Of a DNA stretch of 50,871 nt, positions 35,101 through 41,827 are shown in pieces; position 1 is the first letter of the stretch; the number at the start of each line of letters is the position of its first letter. The translations under genes and the position numbers were made by a program. Under the pieces are notes generated by a model. It was not told where the DNA came from. It ran no database searches and saw only the letters and a list, made by a program, of their open reading frames with translations. Source of the stretch: Caldilineaceae bacterium bin34 (GTDB lineage Bacteria > Chloroflexota > Anaerolineae > Caldilineales > Caldilineaceae); contig MPMO01000033.1 in the NCBI GenBank assembly GCA_002238555.1, positions 1 to 50,871 of the forward strand, given 5' to 3'.

Positions 35101-35504
35101 ACGTCCTGAGTAGTAGGTTCCCGGCGAATGACAGTCAAGGGCGCGAATTCGTCTCCGGTTGCGAATTCGGAAACAAGAGTTGCTTCGTATTCAACGTGGG
35201 GTGCCGGTTCGAAGTAATCAGGATGGAGTCCCGGTAGGCTTGGCGGATGAACAGTTGGGGTGGGGGTTGGAGTGGGAGTCGGGTGTATCGTCGGCATCGA
35301 CGTGGCTGTGACTACGCGTATTACTTCACGGGTTTCTACTCGGACGGTTTCCCTGGTGACTTCAACCACCAACGAATCCGTTCTCTCCTCTGATTTCGGT
35401 CCTGAGGTGCAGGCAGTCGAAACCATAAGGCTGATCAGCAATGACAAAATCAAGAAGAAGTTGCTGTTGCCGTCTCGATGCACTGTCACATTTGGGTGAA
35501 TCAT
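29157..35504 (-). CDS. Giant alpha-2-macroglobulin-like lipoprotein lacking the thioester motif
   Basis: A 2115-residue protein. Signal peptide with lipobox ending at Cys32 (LMVSTAC), then a VEVTRETVRVETREV linker and a Pro-Thr repeat (75-84). A Big_5/Ig-like segment (SEDVGVAPNISITFSKPM) leads into macroglobulin domains, with the MG2 hallmark ITDRNLYKPGETVSVKGW near residue 800. A flexible Pro/Gly-rich stretch (FVPPPPPRGGGGQEFGEDF) resembles a bait region and precedes the A2M core (FEASWQLPDTIGRFRVVAFA, about 1415). The alpha/alpha thioester-like domain follows near 1610, but where C-x-E-Q is expected it reads RPWYWTYPERYASRIL, so no thioester can form. Such proteins trap proteases in the periplasm or at the surface. 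The gene is AT-richer than its surroundings (26 of 60 G/C in 33841-33900). ATG 35597 is an unlikely longer start. Confidence 0.88.
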   Translation of the reverse strand: MIHPNVTVHRDGNSNFFLILSLLISLMVSTACTSGPKSEERTDSLVVEVTRETVRVETREVIRVVTATSMPTIHPTPTPTPTPTVHPPSLPGLHPDYFEPAPHVEYEATLVSEFATGDEFAPLTVIRREPTTQDVQTPSTSDGPPKLIVRSVPAVKRIEVVSDVGVHRVEESRARELLALVPVLDTQPRVEDELHLPLERLHPPQTGGEVALTFPPSAQLSIPVPETDAQPLEILRYSPSEDVGVAPNISITFSKPMVPLTSHTTLAARNVPALVTPELSGEWYWLGTQTLFFQPTVRLAGSTRYTVEVPEGTAAADGTTTTETRTWEFETARLRLTSAWPGTWGSLGLRPDFVLRFNQNIDRNDILKFLSVRANNEEFPIELIDPTDDGVSSYIRNLMTESPLRTVAFRVKTDLPPDTDVMMTVEEGAQSAEGPLPTLERQHRSYRTYGKLRVEYTNCGPQSYYPHQFRCQGNTDLIIDFNHRLNLDSITDNSILISPPLPKGQVEVSPWGRLRIKGAKAVNTKYRVRLDSEISDEFGQQLGPIEDITFSVFAKPTDIQLHLPASMEVLNPFHEGQYKVHAWNLSDQRALLYDVEFGRWPDFQRSAVPSYNPRFALQAPGHDSGSYYRVSVPSPLLFGDRPVLDTILTYESELDARGDASVDLSPYLVDSAGHLLLALPLSAAVQQFAFWNYRGTQARPIRTVTWIQSTRLGVETFRDRNLCVVKVSDLLSGAPVEGVAIRLSSQSHSVVTDEDGHSFFDLSTLEGSPSSVYARSGFDSAVLPGGCEKSSFPQTSKIVWHAITDRNLYKPGETVSVKGWLRRVHYNPTGDVGFVTEGQRVYYSICDSRSNHLGSGSVDVGSVGTFDFRVVLPEQVNLGNGYIALSLTAPNTEISNCGRGFRSYGGYYRYPDPVHPLLFQIQEFRRPEFEATLSDSAGPHFQAAPLFVDASANYYGGGPLQGAQVDWRVQGHPTHYRPPGWDGFVFGSRSRFDAPVLREVDLGDELDLRGRGRLEVKFADDLALVPYLLHFEATVSDLSQQTRTVTDVALVHPVDLYVGAKPAAHRGVVQEPIALELIASDVSGIPLVGHKIFVAAAPSGSTRSANPSLQVLDGSSTQCQVESAGVPVVCELTFPSPGQWTIDIHADGPNGKAVRTQSYISIAGSRTTRLSGGAEFASVKLLSDQPQYQPGDVAQILVAPPFLPAFGTLVLNRDGIVSVEPIEIHTLPYAVDVPILDRHIPNLHVSVLLNGTSIHQGAGGVPIPASARGDLNLEIPPVSREVELALDMQDRDLEPGDTAHISVSVTNQQGDPVVGAEVVLLAVDEAILSLTDYQFDNPLYTFYPERGLRLSTTNLRRYMQAEVFEFVPPPPPRGGGGQEFGEDFGEQAFGVRQDFDPLAVFTPSGETNADGIFEASWQLPDTIGRFRVVAFATAGPRLFGKSETTYVSRLPLQIRSQWPRFLNFGDEAEMSVLIENQTEADQDLTLVVQSDGIDLAYRDGARNYDVLAFTVPGHNRRHVTVQGQARVTGESRILVSVFNQEGNDATLESLPIYVPASKEGFAAYGVVNEDVAEQRIKMPDDIVKNFGHLKLSTTSTLMQPLLDSYFDLRRPWYWTYPERYASRILANAALRDVLYSFQVADLPEPVVLDDQVQSDIKEMIEYQGGNGGFPLWQRNKQAWPMVTVHCMFALAVAREAGYDVPEDAIGAGLRYLSQIESHYPYYYTESTRRYITAYALYVRSLLDDSDPQAALHLLSQVPKADHPLEVVAWSILVLHADPSTQDDAGEWMDFLLNRVAETTSKASFTTSMQERQDHLILHSDRRVDAVVLRALMTVRPESDLIPKVVQGILAARTRHGHWGSSQDNVFVLLAMDQYFRQYEAVEPDFHARAWIDDTMIANTPFQGRETVHRTVTIPMAWLFDANPERILIQRAGEGKLYYRLGLEYVPADLELEPRDRGFTLQRTYSGLDDPNDVWQDESGVWHVKLGARVRIEVTMVATGMRHHVQMASPLPAGLEFENPSLKGNRSSDDYSHSYYRGWYYWPWYDHQQLLDERALAITSWLYPGIYKYSVTAQATTAGRFQVPPAEAHEIYTPETFGYGPSEVVVVESALSQDDG

Positions 35505-35863
35505 TGGATTAATCTCATATCCGCCAATTTGATCACATAATACGCATATACTGAATTCATCAGATATGAAATCATGTGCGGATGAAAAGCATACCACATG
35601 GTCTGCCGGCTATTTCTGGCCAGGGAGCCGTACTGCACCGGGGAGCTGACGCCGGTTAGACGGCATGCTGGAGCGCCACTTGGTCTGTGATGCAGACAAT
35701 GGCAGCCTTGAATCGACTATCAATCAGTGGAATTCCATCTGCGGGTAGGATTCCATTGGAGGGCATGGGCCCATCCGGGCTCTGTGTTCGGGTCCTCACA
35801 GGGTCCGAACGTCGCCCCGCACTGTGCTCGCATTCACCCACACAGGATGCCAACGGAAACCCC
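35505..35863. other. Divergent spacer between macroglobulin and gamma-glutamyltransferase genes
   Basis: About 360 bases. The left part is AT-rich (35510-35600) and carries TATACT on the plus strand at 35547-35552 and TATTAT on the minus strand at about 35537-35542, candidate -10 boxes for the two divergent genes. The frame of the downstream gene stays open back to 35687, but residues there do not resemble the family. Confidence 0.4.
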
Positions 35864-37600
35864 ATGCAGACCACACGCCCCCCCTTTCGCAGCCGAGGCC
35901 ATCTCATCTCCACCGATCACAACCTGGCCACCATGGCTGGTCTGCGGATTCTGGAGCAAGGGGGCAATGCCGCCGATGCCGGCGTGGCCGCCGGCCTGTG
36001 CCTCAATGTGGTTGTGCCGGAGTCGGCGAACTTCGGCGGCGTTGCACCCGTCATGTTTGGCCCCGGCGATGGCAAACCGGTGGAGACGATCAGTGGTCTG
36101 GGCCGCTGGCCCAAGGCCGCCAGCATTCAGCACTTCATGGAACGCCACGACGGGGACATGCCCGAGGGCCTGCCGCGGACGGTAACGCCCGCGGCTCCGG
36201 ATGCCTGGCTGAGTGCCTTGGCCCGGTGGGGAACCATGACCTTCGAGGAGGTGGTGCAACCTGCCTTGGAATTGGCCCGGGACGGCAGGCCGGTGGATGA
36301 ACGGTTTTACAAGGCTCTCCAAACCCCTTCCATCCGCACCCATGCCACAACGGCGTCCACATTTCTGCCGGAAGGGGAACCCGTGCCGGTAGGCCAACTG
36401 TTCCTGCAACCTGATTTGGCCAATACGTTCCAACGCATGATTGATGCGGAGCGCGGTCGCGCCGGTGATCGCACCCAGGGCCTCCGTGCAGCCCGCGATC
36501 TGATTTACAAGGGAGACATCGCGCAGGAGATTGCCGAGTTTCACAAACGGCAGGAAAGCCTGCTGACCTATGAGGACCTGGCGGATTTCACGGTAATGGT
36601 GGAAGTGCCCGAAACCATCCGCTATCGGGATCTGGAAGTCAACAGTTGCGGCCCCTGGTGTCAAGGTCCCTCGCTCCTGATGGCCCTGAACATACTGGAA
36701 GGTCTGGACCTCAAGGCCATGGGCCACAATTCAGGGGACTATCTGCATGTGCTGCTGGAAACGCTCAAGCTGGTTTTTGCCGACCGCGAGGCCTATTTCG
36801 GCGATCCCGGCTTCGTGAACGTGCCCATGCAGGGACTGTTGCATGCCGAGTATGCCAACCGGCGTCGGCAATGGATCGATCCCGACCAGGCGGCACCTTC
36901 CATGCCGCCCTGCGGCGATCCGTGGCACTTCGAGCCCGACAGGCAGAGTGCGCCGGCCCGGAAAGTACCGGCTCCGGCAGGCAACTCCGGTGCGGACGGA
37001 AAGCTGCCCTGGGAGAGCGACACCACGTATCTCTGTGTAGTGGACGGACAGGGCAACGCCTTTTCCGCCACCCCCTCCGACGGTATTGGCGGGGCTGCAG
37101 TGGTGCCGGGCCTGGGCTTCCCGATATCCCACAGGGGCACCCAGAGTTGGCTGGATCCCGATCACGCCTCATCCCTCATGCCGGGCAAGCGTCCGCGCCT
37201 GACCCCCAATCCGGCCCTGGCCCGGCGCAACGGTCGTCCCTACATGCCCTTTGGATGTCCCGGCGGGGACGCCCAGGTGCAGGGCATGCTCCAGGTCTTC
37301 CTCAACATCGTTGAATTCGGCATGGATCCGCAGACCGCCATTGAAGCCGCGCGGGTCATTACCCACAGTTTCCCGAATTCGTTTTGGCCCCACATCACGC
37401 TGGACGGCGTGGTGACTGTGGAAACGCGGATCGCGGCAGAGGCCCGATCTGCCTTGCGGACCAAGGGGCACATATTGGAAGAGGATGGCGAATGGAGCGG
37501 GTCGGTCAGTCGCGTGTGCGCCATCACCGTGGATTCCGAGACGGGCATTCTTACCGGAGGCGCAGACCCGCGGACCACGGCCTACGCGGCCGGATGGTGA
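35864..37600 (+). CDS. Gamma-glutamyltransferase family protein
   Basis: A 578-residue Ntn-hydrolase precursor. The N-terminal block STDHNLATMAGLRILEQGGN followed by AADAGVAAGLCLNVVVPE and GGVAPVMF is typical. The cleavage/nucleophile motif is WESDTTYLCVVDGQGN, with Thr387 as predicted N-terminal nucleophile of the small subunit. The C-terminal PRLTPNPALARRNGRPYMPF and FGCPGGDAQVQGMLQV blocks match the family. No signal peptide is visible, so it probably acts in the cytoplasm, on gamma-glutamyl compounds or as an acylase-like hydrolase. ATG 35864 is chosen because upstream residues are unlike the family. A carbohydrate importer follows after 257 bases. Confidence 0.9.
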   Translation: MQTTRPPFRSRGHLISTDHNLATMAGLRILEQGGNAADAGVAAGLCLNVVVPESANFGGVAPVMFGPGDGKPVETISGLGRWPKAASIQHFMERHDGDMPEGLPRTVTPAAPDAWLSALARWGTMTFEEVVQPALELARDGRPVDERFYKALQTPSIRTHATTASTFLPEGEPVPVGQLFLQPDLANTFQRMIDAERGRAGDRTQGLRAARDLIYKGDIAQEIAEFHKRQESLLTYEDLADFTVMVEVPETIRYRDLEVNSCGPWCQGPSLLMALNILEGLDLKAMGHNSGDYLHVLLETLKLVFADREAYFGDPGFVNVPMQGLLHAEYANRRRQWIDPDQAAPSMPPCGDPWHFEPDRQSAPARKVPAPAGNSGADGKLPWESDTTYLCVVDGQGNAFSATPSDGIGGAAVVPGLGFPISHRGTQSWLDPDHASSLMPGKRPRLTPNPALARRNGRPYMPFGCPGGDAQVQGMLQVFLNIVEFGMDPQTAIEAARVITHSFPNSFWPHITLDGVVTVETRIAAEARSALRTKGHILEEDGEWSGSVSRVCAITVDSETGILTGGADPRTTAYAAGW

Positions 37601-37857
37601 ATGTTGGCCAACTGCATTTGGGCACCGGCCGGCTCTTTTCGGCCCGGAATAGGGGAGTGCGACAGCCCGTTTGCCAGCCGGCTGGCTGCCTGGCAACGAC
37701 CATGGACGCACCGCAGTGAGCCCTGTTTGACGCGTTTGGCCGATTCCCGGGGTTGGGTAGAATCCAGCCTCGCTCGGCTGCCCCGGTGCGAGGTGTGCCT
37801 TGCTCCTGCTCAGCTGGGCTCCGTCCGTGGTTCGCCACTCAAACTGGAGAGGATGAC

Positions 37858-39183
37858 ATGAGCAAAGGCAAATTTACGCGTCGCACATTTCTGCAGATGA
37901 CAGGATTGGGTGTGTCCACCGGCCTGCTTGCGGCCTGTGTGCCGGTCGCGGCGCCGTCCGCAGAAGAAGCGGCCATGCCCGAGCCCGTCACCGTAACCTT
38001 CATGGTGCCTGGAAGCACCAATGAAGATGCCGACTTCGCACCGGTGTTCGAGGAATTCAACAACCGGTATCCCGAGATTGACGGCCAGTACACGCCGGCC
38101 GGAACGGGCTACGGCCAGGCCTACAACGACAAGCTGTTGACCATGCTGTCCGGCGGTACTGCTCCGGACACCTTCAAGACCCTGTTTGGGTATTTCGGTT
38201 CGCTGGCGGAAAAGAATGTCTACGTCCCGCTGGACGACTATGCGGCACAGCATCCCGACGAAACCGTCTTCGACGATTTCTTCGATGCCCATGTCAACGC
38301 CTGCATTATCAAGGGACAGCTCCTGGCCCTGCCCAACGACGGGGCGCCGGAAGGCATTTGGTACAACGCCGATCTGTATGACGCAGCTGGGCTGCCCTAC
38401 CCCGACTGGGACACCACCTGGTCCGACATGTCGGCCGCGGGAACCGCATTGACCCAGGTCGACGGTTCCATTACCACGCACTACGGCATCGGCCATCCCA
38501 ACTGGCTGGGCACCATCTGGAGCAACGGGGGCGAAATCCTCAACGAGGACGGTACGCAGTGCATGCTGGACAGCGACGAAGCCATTGAGGCCCTGGAGTG
38601 GATGCAGTCCCTGGTGGTCGACGACGGCAGCGCCCCCGGACCCGAAGCCCTGAGCGAGCTCGGCATGTTCGATCGCTTCACGTCCGGAACACTCGGTTCC
38701 TTCTGGTGCGTGCGCGGCTGTCTGGGCGGCCTGCGTTCCATCGAGGACTTCCAGTTCGACGCCGCCCCGCTGCCCCTCAGCAACAGCGGCAGTCGTTTGA
38801 CCCGCCTGCTGATCGGTTGGACTTCGATCTGGTCCGGTTCCGAGGTGCCGGACGAGGCCTACCTCCTGGCCGCCTGGATTTGCAGTCCCGAAGGGCAGCG
38901 CCTGCGCATCAGCCGGGGCTACGCCCATCCGTCCCGCAAGTCGCTGGTGGAGCAGGACTGGTACAAGAACTACGAATGCGAACGGTGCAACAGCCACGCG
39001 GTCAACAATGTCTTCCCCGAGATGCTGCTCCGGGGCGAGGGCCGTGCCTGGCCGGCGCATCCCAATGAATCCGAAATCGTGCAGGCGATTACCACCGGCC
39101 TGGATTCCCTGTGGGACGGCTCCAAGCCCGCCGCCCAACTGGCCGCCGACCTGACTGCGGAAATCAACGGGATCATCGGCTGA
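37858..39183 (+). CDS. Carbohydrate ABC transporter substrate-binding lipoprotein
   Basis: A 441-residue family 1 extracellular solute-binding protein. The signal has a twin-arginine motif (FTRRTFLQM) and a lipobox ending at Cys27 (GLLAACVPV). The mature part shows TVTFMVPGSTNEDADFAPVF and NDKLLTMLSGGTAPDTFKTL, the sugar-binding fold pattern, and LLALPNDGAPEGIWYNADLY. GGAGAGG at 37846-37852 supports ATG 37858; the open frame back to 37753 has no signal-peptide sense. A possible -10 box TAGAAT lies at 37758-37763. It delivers a sugar to the two permeases downstream. Confidence 0.92.
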   Translation: MSKGKFTRRTFLQMTGLGVSTGLLAACVPVAAPSAEEAAMPEPVTVTFMVPGSTNEDADFAPVFEEFNNRYPEIDGQYTPAGTGYGQAYNDKLLTMLSGGTAPDTFKTLFGYFGSLAEKNVYVPLDDYAAQHPDETVFDDFFDAHVNACIIKGQLLALPNDGAPEGIWYNADLYDAAGLPYPDWDTTWSDMSAAGTALTQVDGSITTHYGIGHPNWLGTIWSNGGEILNEDGTQCMLDSDEAIEALEWMQSLVVDDGSAPGPEALSELGMFDRFTSGTLGSFWCVRGCLGGLRSIEDFQFDAAPLPLSNSGSRLTRLLIGWTSIWSGSEVPDEAYLLAAWICSPEGQRLRISRGYAHPSRKSLVEQDWYKNYECERCNSHAVNNVFPEMLLRGEGRAWPAHPNESEIVQAITTGLDSLWDGSKPAAQLAADLTAEINGIIG

Positions 39184-39190
39184 CCCCGCT

Positions 39191-39253
39191 CCACTTCACC
39201 CGTGCCCCGCGCGGGGCACGGGTGAAGTGGCCGCACAATCGTTGTGCGGCCAC
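39191..39253. repeat. Two tandem perfect hairpins between binding-protein and permease genes
   Basis: 39191-39230 is a perfect 40-base palindrome (20-base arms, no spacer). It is followed directly by a 12-bp stem with loop TCG (39227-39253; GTGGCCGCACAA and its complement). They start 7 bases after the binding-protein stop. Likely role: protect the upstream mRNA and reduce read-through into the permeases. Confidence 0.75.
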
Positions 39254-39279
39254 TCCTCGCTCCCCATGACCCGCCATCC

Positions 39280-40188
39280 ATGATCCCGCCCTCCAGCCCG
39301 ATGAGGCGGCGCGAGGAGCGGGATGGCTGGCTTTTCGCGTCGCCCTGGCTCCTGGGGTTCCTGCTCTTCACGGTAGGGCCCATGATCGCCTCCGCCTTCT
39401 TTGCCTTCACGGAATACGATGTGCTCACCCAGCCCAAGTGGGTGGGCTGGGCCAACTTCGACAAGGCCCTGACCGACGATCCCAAGGTGGGACAGGCCCT
39501 CAAGGTCACCTCCATCTATGCGGTGGTCAGCGTGCCGCTGCAGATTCTGCTGGGTCTGTGCGTGGCGCTGATGCTCAACACCCGGATTCGGGGGCTCCAG
39601 TTCTACCGCACCGTGTACTACCTGCCATCGGTGCTGTCCGGTGTGGCGGTGGCGTTGCTGTGGCGCTGGATCTACGCTCCGAACTTCGGCCTCATCAACT
39701 CCTTTCTCGCCCGTTTCGACATTGTGGGCCCCGGATGGCTGGGCGACAAGGACTGGGCCCTGACATCAATGATCGGCATGTCCCTCTGGCATGTGGGAGG
39801 CGGCATCGTCATCTACCTGGCGGGCCTGCAGGGAGTGCCGTCCGAGCTGTATGAAGCAGTGCGCGTGGACGGGGCGGGACGCGGGGCCGCCTTCTGGCAC
39901 ATCACGCTGCCCATGATCACGCCGGTGCTGTTCTACAACCTGGTCATCGGCATCATCACGGCCCTGCAGATCTTTACCCAGGCCCTCATCATGACGAACG
40001 GGGGACCCCACGAAGCCACGCTGTTCATCGTGCTGTACCTGTACCGGAACGCCTTCCAGTTCTTCAAGATGGGCTATGCCTCCGTGCTGGCCTGGATTCT
40101 GTTTGGCTACATCCTGATGCTGACCCTGCTGGTGTACCGCTCCTCGGGCTTCTGGGTGTTCTACGCCGGTGAGCTGAAGTCGCGCTGA
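39280..40188 (+). CDS. Carbohydrate ABC transporter permease, MalF/UgpA type
   Basis: A 302-residue inner-membrane permease. The N-terminal GWLFASPWLLGFLLFTVGPM helix and FYRTVYYLPSVLSGVAVALL are typical. The EAA loop reads ELYEAVRVDGAGRGAAFWHI. Six membrane segments are expected. The start is uncertain: ATG 39280 or ATG 39301, neither with a strong ribosome-binding site; GTG 39244 falls inside the second hairpin. It pairs with the next gene, 9 bases downstream. Confidence 0.9.
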   Translation: MIPPSSPMRRREERDGWLFASPWLLGFLLFTVGPMIASAFFAFTEYDVLTQPKWVGWANFDKALTDDPKVGQALKVTSIYAVVSVPLQILLGLCVALMLNTRIRGLQFYRTVYYLPSVLSGVAVALLWRWIYAPNFGLINSFLARFDIVGPGWLGDKDWALTSMIGMSLWHVGGGIVIYLAGLQGVPSELYEAVRVDGAGRGAAFWHITLPMITPVLFYNLVIGIITALQIFTQALIMTNGGPHEATLFIVLYLYRNAFQFFKMGYASVLAWILFGYILMLTLLVYRSSGFWVFYAGELKSR

Positions 40189-40197
40189 AGCCCCGCG

Positions 40198-41052
40198 ATG
40201 ACCGTTTCGGCACATGACAACCGACCGCGGCTTCCCACATGGGAGGCCGCGCTGTCGCATCTCGTCCTGGTGGCCGGGGGATTTTTCCTCATGATCCCGC
40301 TGGCCTGGATGCTGTCCACCTCGCTCAAGAGCCTGGGGACCGTCATGTCCCTGCCCCCGGAATGGATTCCCCGGACGTTCCACTGGGAGAACTATGCCGA
40401 CATCTTCCGGCTGGTGCCCTTTGGCCGGTACGTATGGAACACAGTGGTCATCACCTTGCTGGATGTCATGGGCAAAATTGTGTCCTGTTCGCTGGTGGCC
40501 TTTGCCTTTGCCCGCCTGCGCTGGCGCGGCCGGGAAGCCCTGTTCCTGATCATGCTGGCCACCATGATGCTGCCGCCCCAGGTGACCATGATTCCCCAGT
40601 TCGTGGTCTTCAAGCACATGGAGCTGATCGACACCATTGTGCCGCTGGTGCTGCCCAACTGGCTGGGGGGACCGTTCCTGACCTTTCTGCTGCGCCAGTT
40701 CTTCATGTCGATTCCGCTGGATCTGGATGATGCCGCCCGCATCGACGGCGCGTCCAACTTCGGCATCTTCTGGCGCGTCGTACTGCCCCTGTCCAAGCCG
40801 GCTTTGGCGGCGGTGGCAATCTTCATGTTCAACGGATCCTGGAACGACTTCTTCGGCCCGTTGATTTACCTGCACTCCCGCGACAAATACACCATTGCCC
40901 TGGGCCTGCGCTCGTTTCAGGATCAGAACTACACGGAGTGGCACCTGCTGATGGCGGCGTCCCTGGTGGCGATGCTGCCGGTGGTGCTCATCTTCTTCTT
41001 TGCCCAGAAGTATTTTATTCAGGGCATTGTGTTTACGGGGGTTAAGGGCTGA
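40198..41052 (+). CDS. Carbohydrate ABC transporter permease, MalG/UgpE type
   Basis: A 284-residue permease with the MalG-type start (GGFFLMIPLAWMLSTSLKS) and PPEWIPRTFHWENYADIFR, and the EAA loop LDLDDAARIDGASNFGIFWR. The C-terminus IQGIVFTGVKG is the classic MalG end. It completes the importer; no ATPase gene follows, as is usual for importers that use a shared MsmK/UgpC-type ATPase. The 280 bases after it contain no gene I can support. Confidence 0.92.
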   Translation: MTVSAHDNRPRLPTWEAALSHLVLVAGGFFLMIPLAWMLSTSLKSLGTVMSLPPEWIPRTFHWENYADIFRLVPFGRYVWNTVVITLLDVMGKIVSCSLVAFAFARLRWRGREALFLIMLATMMLPPQVTMIPQFVVFKHMELIDTIVPLVLPNWLGGPFLTFLLRQFFMSIPLDLDDAARIDGASNFGIFWRVVLPLSKPALAAVAIFMFNGSWNDFFGPLIYLHSRDKYTIALGLRSFQDQNYTEWHLLMAASLVAMLPVVLIFFFAQKYFIQGIVFTGVKG

Positions 41053-41332
41053 GCGCGGCATCGGAACGGCCCGTTCTCGACTTGAATCGGACGCGGAAAC
41101 CCAAACTTCGGCACTTGGTTGGTCCCTGTTTCGAGGAAGACCTGCTTGGCCCCGACCCGGAAAGCAACGGGGACTGAAATCACCACCTTGACCTCTGCCA
41201 TAGTGTCCGTCCACAGGGCAAGGGACCGAATCGGGCCGCCTCGGAATGATGCGCTGGGTTACAACCGTGACAGGTCAAGAGCAGCAGCCATCGCAGAGCC
41301 AGAAATCTGACGGACATGCTTGGATGGGGTGT

Positions 41333-41827
41333 TCATTCAAGCAACCGAGGTGGTATGGGATGATCGGCATTCCACCACGAGACTGCACCATACTCTTCGA
41401 TGACGCGTGACAAATCCCTAAACCCGTTGGCGGCCCGTCCATCGTTCGAGATCACGATGTTGTCTCCGTGTTCGAGGGCAGCGACCACCAGATGCAAGTC
41501 TTTTTTGAGACCGGGCAACCGTTCAGGTGCCAATCCGCTGTCTTCAAGTGCTTCCTCATGGTCGGTCAGGTGCAACCTAATCCGCTGGATTTTGCCGCGG
41601 TTGCTCATGCGTGTCCACCAGTTCAGCGAGATTCCGGAAGCATGTTTGTCCCACTCGGAACGGGCCTCCTCGGACAACACGACCCGATGGCAGATCTCGT
41701 AAATTGCATTCAACAACCCTCGAACTTGGCTCGCATGTCCTTCCGAGTGGCCCGCTGCACGCAGAATATCAGCATCAACAACAAAAAGCAGTGTGCCAGG
41801 TTGCTCATGCATGGCTACTGACGGCAT
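41333..41827 (-). CDS. PIN-like nuclease-domain protein paired with an AAA ATPase
   Basis: A protein of up to 164 residues. It begins with LLFVVDADILRAAGH (PIN strand 1 with Asp18/Asp20), has VVLSEEARSEWDKH in the position of the second acidic motif, and LHLVVAALEHGDNIVISND for the third and fourth acidic positions, so a metal-dependent RNase/DNase fold is plausible. Its ATG 41827 lies 23 bases inside the ATPase gene; ATG 41812 (overlap 8) starts the protein at MHEQPGTLLFVVDAD and is equally possible. The tight overlap indicates one operon and a functional pair, with the ATPase as sensor or regulator and this as effector. A defence role is inference. Confidence 0.7.
   Translation of the reverse strand: MPSVAMHEQPGTLLFVVDADILRAAGHSEGHASQVRGLLNAIYEICHRVVLSEEARSEWDKHASGISLNWWTRMSNRGKIQRIRLHLTDHEEALEDSGLAPERLPGLKKDLHLVVAALEHGDNIVISNDGRAANGFRDLSRVIEEYGAVSWWNADHPIPPRLLE

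Noticed and set aside
35505..35597. Longer start (ATG 35597) of the macroglobulin gene
   Set aside because: The extra 31 residues precede a normal lipoprotein signal that begins at MIHPNV; extending it would bury the signal peptide.
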